A stretch of DNA of 64,000 nt, from NCBI RefSeq assembly GCF_041146795.1, contig NC_135187.1, positions 16,816,556 to 16,880,555 of the forward strand. The letters are read 5' to 3'. The notes beneath the pieces were generated by a model. That model searched no databases. It was not told the DNA's origin and worked only from the letters and a program-made list of their open reading frames with translations. This document shows, piece after piece, positions 47,640 to 60,382 of the stretch. A program made the position numbers and the translations under genes. This DNA is from Maylandia zebra. Lineage: Eukaryota; Chordata; Actinopteri; Cichliformes; Cichlidae. Within the stretch, counting starts at the first letter, position 1. The number at the start of each line of letters is the position of its first letter.

Positions 47640-48440
47640 TAAAATTGCTTAAATCTTCCATAGGAATTAATTGGTCAAGTAGCAGCTATGGTGCAGATGA
47701 TCAAATACACTCGAGTACGTGTGAGCGCTTCTATAAAAGCAGACATTTTGACATTCATGTGTGTGAACACAATGCCACAACCTTCCCAGTAGTGGACATC
47801 CCAGCCGGAACAAGGAACAAGTATGGCTTGTTTTAAAGTTTACTTAGGAGAAACCCTCTCCTCTCTCTCTCAAAAGAACACGAGTACAGTAGGTCTTTGT
47901 TTAATTGAGTCGAAACAAGGATGGATGAGTTCTTGGACAATGTTCTTTGGACAGATGATTAAGATTACGCATGGCAGTGGAGGAGTCCTAAAATGGGCAA
48001 ATTGCACTCACTCATCCTACTATGAACTCCTCTATATGCCAAAATGATTTGTCTGATAACTAAAGTTTGACCAAAACTGCGGTCATTGTCTTGCTGCAGA
48101 CGCAAGCACAGCAGGAAATCTATAACAGAATGGTTGAAAAACAAAGGAATCAAGGTGTTACAATGGCTCAGTTATGTCCACACCTCAACCTCATTCAAAT
48201 GCTGTGGTGGGACTTTCAACAGAGGTGTGAATTCCTGCAAATCTCCATGAACTGAAGCAACACCCTAACATTGTAAATAAAAGTGGGCCAAAATTCCTCC
48301 ATAACAATGTGAGAGAGTGATAAAGTTCAAATTAACGTAGCCGAGGTCTGTTCTACAAGCTATTGAGTCATAGGATGTGCTTGACTTTTTCCCACATGAC
48401 TGCTTGAAGCCCTGTGGAAACTTTTCACATGACTGTATGG
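47640..48440 (+). mobile_element. Tc1-like transposon, plus sense, internally deleted
   Basis: Text matching, from memory, a common fish Tc1 element: 'TTCCCAGTAGTGGACATCCC', 'CAAGTATGGCTTGTTT', 'GGAATCAAGGTGTTACAATG', 'CACACCTCAACCTCATTCAA' (PDLNLI block), 'GGGCCAAAATTCCTCCATAA' and the tail 'TTCTACAAGCTATTGAGTCA'. Pieces of the middle are missing. It lies downstream of the 14-3-3 gene. Confidence 0.8.
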
Positions 48441-50046
48441 AACAGCCCTCATTTCTTTGCTTTAAACATTATTTCATGCTTGGGCCATTTGTGGGTTTGT
48501 CTCAGTGAAATCTGTGAACCAACAATTCACATCACACATAAAGAACAGAGAAACCGAGCACACCATCTTAATTTGAATGTTTTAATTCCACTTACATGAA
48601 AGCACATAACCAAATAACATACCCAAGAGCGTTACTCGCCGAATCCTGCATCCCAACTTTTTTTAAAACCAAGATACTGTACTTAGAAGAAACTGGCACT
48701 ACTTTGTGATCACTAAATGACCTTAATGCAATTTCCTATCAACTTACCTAAAATTCTCATTTTTATATTTGCCATGGTTTGAAATTTTGCCTTTTCAAAA
48801 TGTACTTTCAAGGAAGATAAATGTAACTGTATTCCACCTAATCCTAAGCAGAGATTGCCAGTTTTAAAAGCGATGCCTAACCCTCACACCAGACTACTGA
48901 GAACCACATACATTCCAGGAGTCAAATCAATACTCAATAAGGGAATAAAATAAACAAAAGAAAATACAAAAAAACACCTGAATAGAAAAAGAGTAGAAAG
49001 CCACATAAAAGCACATGGCAAAAAGTATCCTCTGCACTGCTGAAGAGATAAAATATCAAAAGTTACAGTATCGAGCCATTTTATCAAGTTGTTAACTTTA
49101 TCTTAGGCTGTCTATATAGCTTGTCACGTGGTATGCAAAACTGCAGGACATTACAGTCTACTCGTTTCACTGATGAGTGAAAAGATGTCAGTAAAATGGA
49201 ATGTAACCCTCTCAACAAACCAAAAGTAAATTACAGCTTTTGTAAGTGGTCATTCATATAGAAAACCTTTCCTATGCCTGAAAGCACTGTAAAAACCCAT
49301 TGAGCCATGACACATGTACCATCCATTTAATAAAAAAAAAAAAAATCTCTACCTGCTACACTGGACACTGACAGGGCCGTATGGATACAAGCAATACCGT
49401 AATAGGTGAAACCTGCCAACAGTATGTGTGTACTGCTATTGTCAGATGAAGAAAAAAAAGTAATGAATTCAGACTACTGTGACCATTTTTTTCCCTTTTA
49501 ACACGTGCCTCAAAGGAGTTTTGTGGACTAAAGTGTCACAAAGGTTGTAAATGTTCAGTTCAAGTAAAAACATACAAATTATTATCAAAGTTACACTTCG
49601 AGGTTGGTTGGTTTGCTTTCCTGCAACAGCAGCGGTTTGCTACAGTGAATAAGGTTCGAGAGAATGGGGCAGATTTGGATCCAAAGGAGGGATTTCATTT
49701 GGACTAAAAGAGACAAAATTATTTAAAGGAAAAGAATTCTAAAGGAAATGAACATCCACTGGGTCACACAATGAGTTATGTTAAAAAATAAAATAAAAAC
49801 AACCAATCTATTCCATTCTTTTCCCCGTGGAGGTGTTGATACACTTAACACATACACTTCAATGCTTCAATGTATCTGCACACACATACTGTACTTTACA
49901 CACAGAGTGGAGTGTAAACATACATATTTGTGCATGTATGTGGACACACAACCACACACACACAACTTAGGCTGGTGAGAGGTTTTTTAAAAAAAAAAAA
50001 AAAAAAAGGGAAAGAAAACTGCGGGGTTTCTTTTCTCGTCTGAAGT
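48441..50046 (-). other. Probable 3' UTR of the 14-3-3 gene
   Basis: Directly downstream of the stop at 50,047; repeat-poor and AT-rich, as 14-3-3 3' UTRs usually are. A minus-strand ATTAAA near 48,575 could be the poly(A) signal, giving about 1.5 kb. No AATAAA was found. Inference only. Confidence 0.4.
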
Positions 50047-53000
50047 TCAGTTCTTGTCTTCAGCTGGCTGCTCCCCCTCTTCTACCTCAATCCCGCCCTC
50101 ACCGCTTGGGTCCGACATCCACAGCTGCATTTAAAAAGTGCAAGATAATAAATTTAGCGCTCATGTATAAGCATAAGGGAAAACCAAATTTTAATATAGT
50201 TTCATCAAGAGGAGACACTCACAGTCAGGTTGTCACGGAGCAGCTGCATGATCAAGGTGCTGTCTTTGTAAGATTCAGTGTTGAGTGAGTCCAGCTTGGC
50301 GATGGCATCATCAAAGGCCTGGAAGACACACAGTGAAACAATCAGGACTTCCAAAACCCAGAGTACAGTCTTGAAAGTGCCTACAGTGAGCTTGTATTAG
50401 CAGGGCCAAAAACAATAAGCTAAACAGAAAGCAACAACAAGCAGCCATTTATAGATCTCTAGGATAAAAGGGTACATCTGTGTTGTGCCTGATACTGTAA
50501 ACTACTTTGATTATATGGGGTGGTCTTTTAGAAACAAGTACAAGTGTTTGCACAAAACTGTGCTCTGGCAGACCATTTATTCACAAATCCATAAACACAC
50601 TCAATTATTTTAGCCTTTTCCTAACTGTATCGAATGACAAAAAAAAAAAAAAAAAAAAAAAAAAAAGTGTCCCAAAGACGTCAACACAAGAAGTTATATA
50701 AAAATCTAGCGGCGAGCTGTTATGTGATGCCAGGAATGTCCAGACTACTGCGGTGTCCATCAAATTATTTATTTTTTCTTTCAATAGTATGTTCTCTCAT
50801 AGTGTGATGAAAGGTATTGCAGTGAGGTTCAGCTTTACCTGTGGTTGCTAGGATATTTAAAAGTAGAACAGGAGGCAGAACCTTAAGCTTTCAGGCTCCT
50901 CTTCTGTGGAACCAGCTCCCAGTTTGGATTCGGGAGATAAACACCCTCTTTACTTTTATGATTAGGCTTAAAACTTCCCTTTTTGATAAAGCTTATAGTT
51001 AGGGCTGGATCAGGTGGTCACAAACGCTTCCATAGTTATGCTGCTGGGGAATTCCAATGGTGCACTGACTGTTGGTTGTTGGCTGCCCCTGCCAGAATTA
51101 TCCATCTGTCCATTCGCTTCCGCTTATCATTTTCAGGGTCACGGGGGGAGCTGGAACCTATCCCAGCTGTCTTAGGGCGAGAGGCAGGGTACTCCCTGGA
51201 CAGGTCGCCAGTCTGTCGCAGGGCTAACACTTAGACTGGAGACAAGCAATCGCATTCGCTCCCCCATTCACACCTATGGGCAATTTAGTGTTTCCAATTA
51301 ACCTGTCCCCACTAACTGCATGTCTTTGGACTATATTCGCGTAGTTTCTCCCCGGGTACTCCCGCTGCCAGAATTATCTTCCTCTTGAATTCGTTTTTTT
51401 CCTTAAAGTGACCTTTGTTGTATTTATAAATAAATCTGAACTGAGCTGAAAATTGAATTCAAAATACGAGTCCGTTGCTTTATTGGAGGGTTTTAGTCTT
51501 CTTGCCTGGGCACAGTAAATTTGTGGGATCCTGACATGTGGTTGCCATAGGTTAACATGGAAATTACAAGAAATTTCTAAATGATAATCATTAGCAGCTT
51601 TATTTTACTTTATAGCAGTGACTTTGGTTTAATAGTGTGTGGCGATACTAACAGATTCCATCTAAACCTAAATCTCACTTTGATTTGATTGGTCACCGTG
51701 AAATAAAAGTCTGAATGAATTATATCACTATTTTAAAAAAAATTCAAAGCTTTATCCCACACCCGACAGTTACACTGTTACCCCTATCTTTAGTCTTTGA
51801 GTGACACGGACAACAGAAGACCCAACGGCCAACCAGTCACTCCTGTTATACCCGTTTTACTTCTCTGAAGTGTGCTGGCTGTAACACATTCATAGTTCGT
51901 ACATTACAGTGCACTAACTAAGCATGGTCACAAAAAAACACAAGAATACAGGCAGGCACAAAGACACCCATTCGAGCACTTACTGTCCGATCATTTGGAC
52001 ACAAGTGGACCCTAACAGAGTCGTGGAAGTGGAAAGGCTTAATGTTGTCTTTGGTATCAATTACATTAATCAAGGGTCTGTACTATTATCAGCAATTCCT
52101 CAGAATGTTGTGAAAAAGAAACGCTGCCTTTACTCCCCCATTTTTCAAGGTCTCCTTTAACAAAATCCTAAAGTATAAAGAGTACTGTAAGCAGAAAATT
52201 TTAAAAGACTCATCATCCTTTCCGCTGACAAACTAACAGTGTAGTTTCAAGCATAACCTTATTTCCACCAAAGGGTTAGGGTCATACCAATCAGAGTCAA
52301 GTCAGAGACATGGAGATTAGCAGCAGTGCGAGGACCGGAGATAGCAGAATATCAATTTAATCTTCAGACTCATGGCAATGATAGGCACAGAAACCACTGA
52401 GTGACACTCGGCTACGAGAGAGTGCACGCATGCTACTAAGTGTATTTATTATTTTTATGTATCCATAAGGTGATATGCATGACATTAATAATGGCCTCAA
52501 AATCAGTACCTGTACACCTCTGGTGGAAAAGTGGTACTAACATCATTTTCATGATGCTTCAGTGCTTTTTAAAGAGAGGGACAACAAACAGAGGACCCTT
52601 CTTACCGTCTTGGCCAGTTTGCAAGCCTCCTCAGGCAGGTTTGCAATCTCGTAGTAGAAGACGGAGAAGTTCAGCGCAAGGCCCAGGCGGATGGGATGTG
52701 TAGCCTCCATTTCCTTTAGGCTGATGTCATAGGCATCCTGGTAGCCACCTTGTGAGCTCTTAACAATTTCTGCACAAGCAAAAAAGCAGATATGGTTTCA
52801 AATGAGAAAAATTATTTCTTGGAAACCACACACTGAATTTTTAGAAGTTAGACAACAACAAAAATACATTAAACAAAAAGTAAAATCATCTGATTAATAT
52901 TTCTATTCAGCTCCACTGTCAAGTACAGGTCCTCAGAACCAAAAAGATGAAGTATCCAATCATTTGAAAGCGGATTTGATGGATATTTTATGGAATATGT

Positions 53001-54912
53001 AACAAAAGAACAATCTTTTACAAAACCACCCAAAATTAACAAAAGAAAAGTAATCTAAAATGCCTTCTGGCAACTAGAAGCAGCCAACACCCTGCTGCTG
53101 CTGCAGTTGCCATGACAACCTCGCAGCAGCACTTGCCAGCATTTTGGCGGACAGTTGTAGGTCAAGGACGAGAAGCGCGTTAGCATTCTGGCTAAAAACA
53201 ACACCTGAACCAGTCCTAGGGTCTCCTACCCTAAAAAGGATGTTCAGGACGCCCAGTCAGCACACGTTCATCCCACCGACCGGCAGCTGCGTGACACACC
53301 ACCGCATGGTTTTCATAAACCCTGAACATAAGCACTCACTATCACTACCTTGAGTGACTGCACGACAGGATAAGAAGAAGGGGCGGTGTATGATGTCTGT
53401 TTTATTTACCGTTCCTCTCGTCTCCGGTAGCCACCTCAGCCAGGTAGCGGAAGTAGTCTCCCTTCATCTTCAGGTAGAAGACTTTGCCCTCTGCGCCTGA
53501 TGCTTGGGGGATCAGATATTTGTCGAGCAGGTCCTGCGAAAAGAAATGTGGAAGTTTAACTCTAAAGAACACGTGCAACACACACAAACCCCAGCAGTTA
53601 TAAGTGAGCCAGTGACATTTTTAACTCCTTTTCCCTAATGGCTGCCTCACTGGGCCAGGGTGCTGTTATGGAGGTGCTCAGTATCATTCAGTTACTTCAT
53701 CCAGAGGGGATTTGCTCACATGGTTGAATGTATTCCAAATCCACCACCATACACTGGAAGTCGCAACAGCAGTTCTCATGCTTTTGAGATCAACAGCGAT
53801 CACGTATCTGCAGCAGGTGGAGAAGTGCTCCACATGCTGCTATGTAGATCTCACCCAGGCTGCACTGCAGAACAAGACCTACTGTTTGCTGCAGTCCAAC
53901 CGAGCTTTGCTATTTTTTCTTTACAAAGTATACTTGGTAAATAATTTAAATATCTTTTTATAAGTTTGTAAGAGTGAATGTGTCTCCCTTTATATGTGCA
54001 TTTCCCCATTTCCACCACAATTAACATGAAATATGTAGAAATCACTCGACAGGTATGTTAAGAGTACACACCTGTCCAGTGAAACTATGAGCAGGGAATA
54101 TTCCTCTTCCTTTAACGTAGCTGCCAATCATATTCTAGGCCTTAAAATTCTAGGCTACACCCATCTGATTCATCATGTGGACTTTGGCAGGAAGTGCTGA
54201 ACTTTTTAGTCCTATTTCATGCGCTGCAATTTTAATGCGTACTGGACGCTTCCTGTGTATAAGTTAATATAAAACATCAAAGACAGTTTCATTTGAGTAA
54301 AATATACTAATCTACTATATCTACTTATAGTAGAGCTAGATATGCTTTACAACATGCAAACTTTCGTCTATGGAGTTGAATCAGTGTAGTGGGCCTATAT
54401 GTTTAAGTTTCCTTTTAAAGGTCACAAGGTCACAGGGCTGTGAATCCGCAAATACAGGATGTATCCAAACTACCCAAATACTGAAGTTTATCTGTGTGAT
54501 ATTCAAACAACTGCTAGGAAGAGTGCCTTCATTTGCCTACTTGGTGCTTTGTGTTCATAGTTCCAACTGTGTAAGATGGGCCTAAATACTACAGCTAAGA
54601 TATTCAGAGGTGAACAGCGACGTAAGTAAAGCCATATTAACCTAGACAAGTGCTTGTATGCTGAGAACTATGACTAATATTTAAATCCTGTTAGCTGCAG
54701 GTTTATATTGTCCCTCTTTAGATCCCTACCACATAAACACAAGCACCACAACATACCTGTAGGTGTCACTAATGTGTAAAAAGCATGGTTCTACTACTAC
54801 TTTTTGTAAGGGATGTGTGTTTGCTTCCATTCATAAGGAAGCTGTTCTTTTTCTTTTTAAACTGCTGTCGATGTTGGCTTTTGCAGCTTGATTATTTAAA
54901 TTAAATAAATAA

Positions 54913-54975
<63 letters not shown>

Positions 54976-55448
54976 ACAGAGGTGACCAAGACCGGCCACT
55001 ATCTGAATACAGGTTGGACTAATACAAAGAGGAGCAGCTGCTGTGCATTTATATTTTCTTGCAACAAGCATTTAGCTTCAACACCTCTGCTCCTCCTTAC
55101 CCGAACTTCCTGGCAGATCTGTTTGAGCTCCCCCTCGATCTTCTCTCTGTACTCCTTGACCAGCGTGGCCTTCTTTTCGCTTTCAGGCGTCTTTTCGGCT
55201 TCAGCCTTCTTTTCGGCTTCAGCCTTCTTTTCGGCTTCAGCCTTCTGCTCGATGCTGGAGATCACCCTCCAGGAGGACCTTCGAGCTCCGACCACATTCT
55301 TGTAGGCAACAGAGAGCAGATTGCGCTCCTCGTTGTTGAGCTCCTGGTTCAGCTCTGTGACAGCCTTCATGGCTGCAGCCATGTCCTCGTAGCGCTCAGC
55401 CTGCTCGGCCAGTTTGGCCTTCTGTACCAGCTCCTCTCTGTCTGCCAT
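50047..55448 (-). CDS. ywhaz: 14-3-3 protein (ywhaz by position), with a loop insertion
   Basis: Dimeric phosphoserine/phosphothreonine-binding adaptor of the cytosol. Five coding exons: 55448-55101, 53533-53410, 52769-52606, 50318-50223 and 50124-50047, giving 269 aa against 245 in human zeta. I start at [10 protein letters not shown], as the family does; an in-frame upstream Met exists but its extension is not family-like. 14-3-3 signatures are present: '[20 protein letters not shown]', '[18 protein letters not shown]' and '[19 protein letters not shown]'. Groove Lys50, Arg57, the Arg-Tyr pair in 'DYFRYLAE' and the Trp are kept. After SSIEQK there is an extra stretch of about 17 residues built from AEAEKK units (residues 70-93). 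The C-terminus is longer and acidic. Position between pabpc1 and znf706 matches human YWHAZ, but residues such as VTELN are not zeta-typical, so the symbol is less sure than the family. Confidence 0.93.
50639..50666. repeat. Poly(A) run in intron 4 of the 14-3-3 gene
   Basis: About 28 consecutive A. It may be the end of a retroelement copy, but no body was recognised on its 5' side. Confidence 0.8.
50870..51450 (+). mobile_element. L2-clade LINE 3' part (tentative)
   Basis: 'GAACCAGCTCCCAGTTTGG', 'TTAAAACTTCCCTTTTTGAT' and 'TTATAGTTAGGGCTGGATCA' are the end of an L2/Maui-like reverse-transcriptase ORF. It is followed by 'GGAACCTATCCCAGCTGTCT', 'CAGGTCGCCAGTCTGTCGCA' and the tail 'TGTATTTATAAATAAATCTG'. 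These are very common 3' LINE sequences in fish. 5' truncated, as usual; frame decayed. Lies in intron 4 of the 14-3-3 gene. Confidence 0.55.
53106..53119. promoter_or_regulatory. X-box-like (RFX) site in a 14-3-3 intron
   Basis: GTTGCCATGACAAC differs by one base from the palindromic RFX-factor X-box GTTGCCATGGCAAC. It is in intron 2, about 300 bp upstream (transcription sense reversed) of exon 53,410-53,533, in locally GC-rich DNA. Function is inference. Confidence 0.4.
54915..54972. repeat. (AC)29 microsatellite in intron 1 after the first coding exon
   Basis: Uninterrupted AC dinucleotide array of 58 bp, about 130 bp from the coding exon that holds the loop repeat. Confidence 0.97.
55170..55241 (-). 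repeat. In-frame 18 bp tandem repeat in the 14-3-3 gene
   Basis: Four units encode [18 protein letters not shown] and PESEKK (residues 70-93). The first three are nearly identical at DNA level, and TTTTCGGCTTCAGCCTTC is the plus-strand unit. It falls in the loop between the third and fourth helices of the fold. Replication slippage is the likely origin, and it may vary in copy number. Confidence 0.9.
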
Positions 55449-57300
55449 GACTGTCATGTGGGGGTGGAGGAAGGAGAGAGGAAAGGGAGTCAGGAAGGAC
55501 AAAACAAACAGGACAGGAGTTAAGGACGGTGTGTTAAGGGAGGCCAAGCAAAGAAATTGTAGAGAGAGAAAAAGTAGATTTCATTACTATATGTGAATAA
55601 TGGAGGACTACTGTGCAAGTAAATGTGCTGTTATTCCAGCATAACCTCATTTCTCAGGTATGTGTTAAACATTTTGACTGTGAAGACATCCCCATTTTTA
55701 ACAAAAAAAAAAAATATATTATATATTACAGTTAGTTAACTGTGAGAAAATAGAACATTTATAACCTTGAAGCATATTACATAATCAAAAACTCTGACAG
55801 GACTGTAGCTAAAACAACAGTGTGTCGGCTGTTAAGAATTCATGGGAACACTGGGTGTGTCCACACCAGCAAAGCACCTTTTTTTTTCCTTAAATACAAA
55901 TCAATCTGCTTGTCTCGTCTTCACTCGATCGGGCACAGACTTGATTTAAAGTGGTGACTAAATCATTTGGACTCTAAGTCTTTAGAAATACAAAGGGGGA
56001 AAGTGCCTATAATCACGACTTGTACAGCAGATACAGTTTTAGGCTTCTTCTGACTCACTATCCTGAAGACAAGAATAGGCAAAATGTCATAATAGATCAC
56101 AGGAAAAGTGTAGCCGGCATGTAAAAAAAATTATAAGTGGTTATGAAATTCCAGAAAATTTACATTAGATGATGGACATTTCCCCAGAAATCAGTGGTCA
56201 TCAGTGGTTATTTTTTTATTAGTCTACAGACTATTTTATATCATTTAGTTCTTCCATCAAAATGTCCCACAGCATAAGTTGTCAACATTGTCCGTTTTCC
56301 TCTACAGCCAGTTAACACGCATGCCACAGTGCTGAGCTAATCTCAGACTAGTTGCATATTAACTTCGGCCAGTCAACGATCTGTTTTAGTTTTAACTTAA
56401 ATGATTGTAAATCGGCTCATAGCACAGGACAGGAAGTCTAATTTACTGTAGTAGAATACAGACAGTAACCTATGCTGAGGAACTCGTTTCCTTTTTAAAA
56501 AAAATATGTAGACCCCTTCACAGGTAAAAGATGCTGCAGTATAAAAGGACTACGTGTGCGAATAAATGTGCAGCCTGTTTACAAAGCAAAATATATAAAA
56601 GAAAAAAAATCCCAAACCTATGAATTCATTTCAAAAGCCACAAAATGGGTGAGAAAATTTTCCCTGCACGCTGCCACCTGCACCCCTTAGAGGAATGTCG
56701 GCCACCCAGTTTCACGTCACACTCATTCACACACCTGCCCACCCAGCGCGTACCATGTAAGGCACGAATGCAGACCGAACAAAAAAAATCATTTTCAAGA
56801 GCTTAATAAACGATATGGATTACACAGTCTCTGCGTTTAATTTGGGGAAAGCTTCCTAACGCTGCAGGCGGCTATAGGATAATAAGTGTGTCACTGAGTC
56901 GGTTAGAGGAATGAAAGGAGCCTCGCTTCGTTCAGTCCTCAGTGAACGCCCTTTTTCGCTTCCCGGAAAGCAAACCAGACCGCTTCTTCTAGCCACAGTT
57001 ATTCTCACATTTTAGACTGCTTCATTCACAAAAAAATGCCGCTTAGCAGGGACGAGAGGCGTCCTCTAAAAACAGCGAGCGAACAAAAATAGATGGGTTA
57101 ACGTTGCCGTAAGTAACGCTTCCCTGTCAGGCGAGCACCGAACAATGACTGAGCAGCGCGGAGCATCAACGATTTCCACTTACAGCCGCTAGATGCGGCG
57201 ATTAATGCAGGGTTTAAAAAGATACCTTACCAGAAGCACAAGCAGGGACTCTTTGGATAAAAACACCACCGAGCAAGAGCAGTAAATAGATGTAACTAAC

Positions 57301-57460
57301 CTGCGAGTGTCGTTAGACGGTGTTGTTCCTGATTCCCGGCCGCACAGCTGATGATCTCTCCCGCTCATCCACGGGGTTTCCCTCCAATCAAAGACACGGC
57401 AGCAGGGTCGAGCCCGGATGGGTGACGTAAGAAGGGAGTTGCTATGGTAGCCAAATCTAA
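57301..57460 (-). promoter_or_regulatory. 14-3-3 gene non-coding first exon and promoter
   Basis: On the minus strand a donor (CGCAG|GTTAGT, exon edge 57,301) closes a GC-rich 5' UTR exon; the ATG exon follows after an intron of about 1.8 kb. Just upstream are an inverted CCAAT box (CCAATCAAAG at about 57,391), a CRE-like TGACGTAA (57,423-57,430) and an X-box-like GTTGCTATGGTAGC (57,438-57,451). No TATA box. Transcription start not determined. Confidence 0.55.
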
Positions 57461-60382
57461 GGGCAATTTTTTTTAAGACTGCGCCGAATGAGCAAAAAAC
57501 AAATAAACGAATCTCACAGAAAATTAACAAAAATATGATTATGATAATGTAAAACATTATGTAAAAAATCTTCTAAATATAGATTTAATTTTTTTTTTAT
57601 ATTTACGTACAAACGGCATAAACGCTTGGTTTGTCCGGTACGCCCGCAAGGATGCTTGGGAGATGTAGTTTATAGTTATTATAAATCAAATGAAACTTTT
57701 CAGGAGAATTTATACTTATATCTACCATACTTATATCTATCAAGACACTGGAAGGAAAAACGTTTGTGTTTTAAAAAAAATAAATCCTTTGTGAGTGTGT
57801 GTGTGTTTGTGTGTGTGAAAGGTCATTATGCAAGAAGATAGAAGCCAGGAGGAGGAACCCGGAAGTGGGGCAGGATTGACATAAAGTGGTTTTGTCTACC
57901 TTATTATATTTTCAAACGAGCATATTATTGGCCCGTGGCTTAGATATTAATGTAATTTCAGTTTCACTCTCATAATTTGCCGTTTAATAGAATAGAATGC
58001 CTTTATTGTCACTATACAGTTGTACAATGAGATACAGAGCATCTCCTACTCAGTGTAAACATGCTGGGGGGGGGGGGGGGGGGGGGGGGTACAGTTCTGC
58101 AGCGCTATGTACTCTGCCTTTACGGCCGTTTGTGTTAGCTGTGCACACCTGCCCACAAAGAATACGCATTTTTACTGAGACTGAAAACGTGATAAAAACG
58201 ATTATGATAACGTGTGCTCTCTATATATGTCATTACTTTTAGAAACAAACACTAAAATCGCAAAATGGCATTTAATTTTTTTTTAATCCAGAAAAAGCTG
58301 CAAATAGCGGTGTCTTTGTACACCTTTATCATGTAAAACTATACCCATCAGAGCTTTCTACAAGGAGTGGTCTAACATGTATAGAGAGGAACTGATAAAA
58401 TGAGGAAATTATGCAAAATTATGTTGGTGTCAGGCTAATATTATGTATACTGAAACTGTTTTATCTAATGCCTATATAAATACTGAGGTACTGTGGCTCT
58501 TCTCAGTAGAAAGGCTTCTTCATTCAAATGCCTTGACCCATTGAGTAGTCCAGACATCAGTCATGTTTTTCTAGTTATTCTAGTTTTACAAATTTCAGGT
58601 TTAGGTCTATTGTGATGGATCACTTCCCCTGACCTTGTAAAACTGGTTGAAAGTAGCAGCGATCCAAGCAAGTCTGTTATCAGGGTTGGGGATGGACGAA
58701 GACACCAATCAGACCCTGCAGTACTTTCTTAGAGACATAAATCATGCACAGAAGTTTTAGAATTAGAGGTGTGCTAATCAGTGGCCAAGCAGAACTAGAG
58801 TAAGGTAGATAAGCAGTGTTTGACAAATACAAATAAATATTCCCAACCTCCTGCTGGACATGTTGATCACTAGCTATTATTACACCACACATAAACTAAA
58901 TGAATGAAAATATTGTTCCACAGAAACACCGAAACAACACAGCAGGTGCCACGATGCCCAGACACTGGAGTTGAGCTGGTGCTTCAGTGTTTCTTTCTCA
59001 CTAGTGCGATGAGAGCTGAAAATAGATGATCTATAGCCACAGGGAAATTCTTAACCTAATTAAGTTGTAACGAGTTTGTACGAGTGCTCTCATTTTTTTC
59101 CTGTGACTCTTGCATGTTGAGATCAAAGACAGGCTGTAGAAAAAAAAAATCTTACATATGTGTATGTGTTTATATGAATGAACATGTGTTGTGTTTTTGA
59201 TTCACAAGTTTACAGATGGGAAGGCAGGATGTGGATTATGTGTGAGGAGGCTGGGGAACAATGTGGGTTGTGAGTCATTTGGCCGAGCTGCTCAAACAAC
59301 TAAAACAACAGGCAGCGTCTCACTGACCGTGGTGTGTGTGTGTGTGTGTGTTTGTTACTTCTGAGTAGTCAGAATTAAAGGAAGTCAAGCCACATTTCCC
59401 CCTAAATGATTTAATTATGACAAAGAAGACAGATGGTGTGGTCTTTATGGTTTGAGTGACTTCACACATGAAGTGCAATGGTGTGGTTGTAGCCATGTCT
59501 GCATGGTTGGCTTACACACTATATTCTTGCAGTTATTGTGTTTCAGCTGAAGTGAAGCGTTTGTCATTACTGGACATGTTAAAGACCTCTTTATGCAGAC
59601 CGAGTTGCATAATGGTTTAGAGGTTTTTGATTGTTAACTGCTGCACATTGAGCCATTTCAGCTGATCCAAGGTAACAGATGCACAATTTGAACTTGTTTT
59701 TGATATTTGGTACCGATTCTGTCACTTCCTGTACATATTTGTGTTTAAACTGGTGAGTAAAGCTCTGTGTAGCTGGGAGAGGAGATTAATTTATTCAGTT
59801 AAAAATGTCAGAACCTCCTGGGATGATGTTCATGTCAGCTGCCAGTTATTCTCTGTGAGTCATCCTGCCATCCCTACAGTTAAAGCTCTGTATCCAGATA
59901 CATTCAGTTCTTGGTGGGTGAGAGCTGATGACACATAAATGACATTCATTTACATAAAAGTTTTATGATTTTCCTCATTTTCTGTCGCACAGTAAATACT
60001 ATTAAAGTGGTGGATGCTTATAATAAACCGGGCCAGCCTACATGTGAGTAAGCCGTAAGCCAAAAACTCAGGCTTCACACATTTTATTCTACTCCCGGGG
60101 TGTGTCCGGTATTACTCACTCAGCCTATGCAGCACACCCAAAGCGTCCCACACTGCCTCACAAAAAGGAGTGTAAAACCAGTGGTCATTATCCAAGCACG
60201 GTATGCTGTCATGCAATGAACTGAAGTAAAAAAGACAGCCTTACAGTCACGAGACTAAAAATGTAATAACTGTGTAACTACCAGTATTTATTTATCCAGC
60301 CTGTTTTCATCTGTTTTGCTCGACAGTTACTATGTAACTAACAGCACAGAGAAAATGACGTGATCAGTGATCACTGTACACT
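57461..60382. other. Intergenic DNA between the 14-3-3 gene and znf706
   Basis: No gene seen. At 57,985-58,065 lies a fragment of a common fish repeat ('GAATGCCTTTATTGTCACTA', 'CAATGAGATACAGAGCATCT') that runs into a 24-base G run (58,066-58,089). A short (TG)n lies at about 59,333-59,350. Confidence 0.5.

Noticed and set aside
55059-55523. 154-codon plus-strand frame
   Set aside because: Antisense to the 14-3-3 first coding exon; its repeats ([12 protein letters not shown]) are the complement of the AEAEKK repeat.
55449-55547. Upstream in-frame Met extending the 14-3-3 protein
   Set aside because: The extension is hydrophobic and unlike any 14-3-3 N-terminus. The family start MADREEL at 55,448 fits, and the upstream part is 5' UTR or intron.
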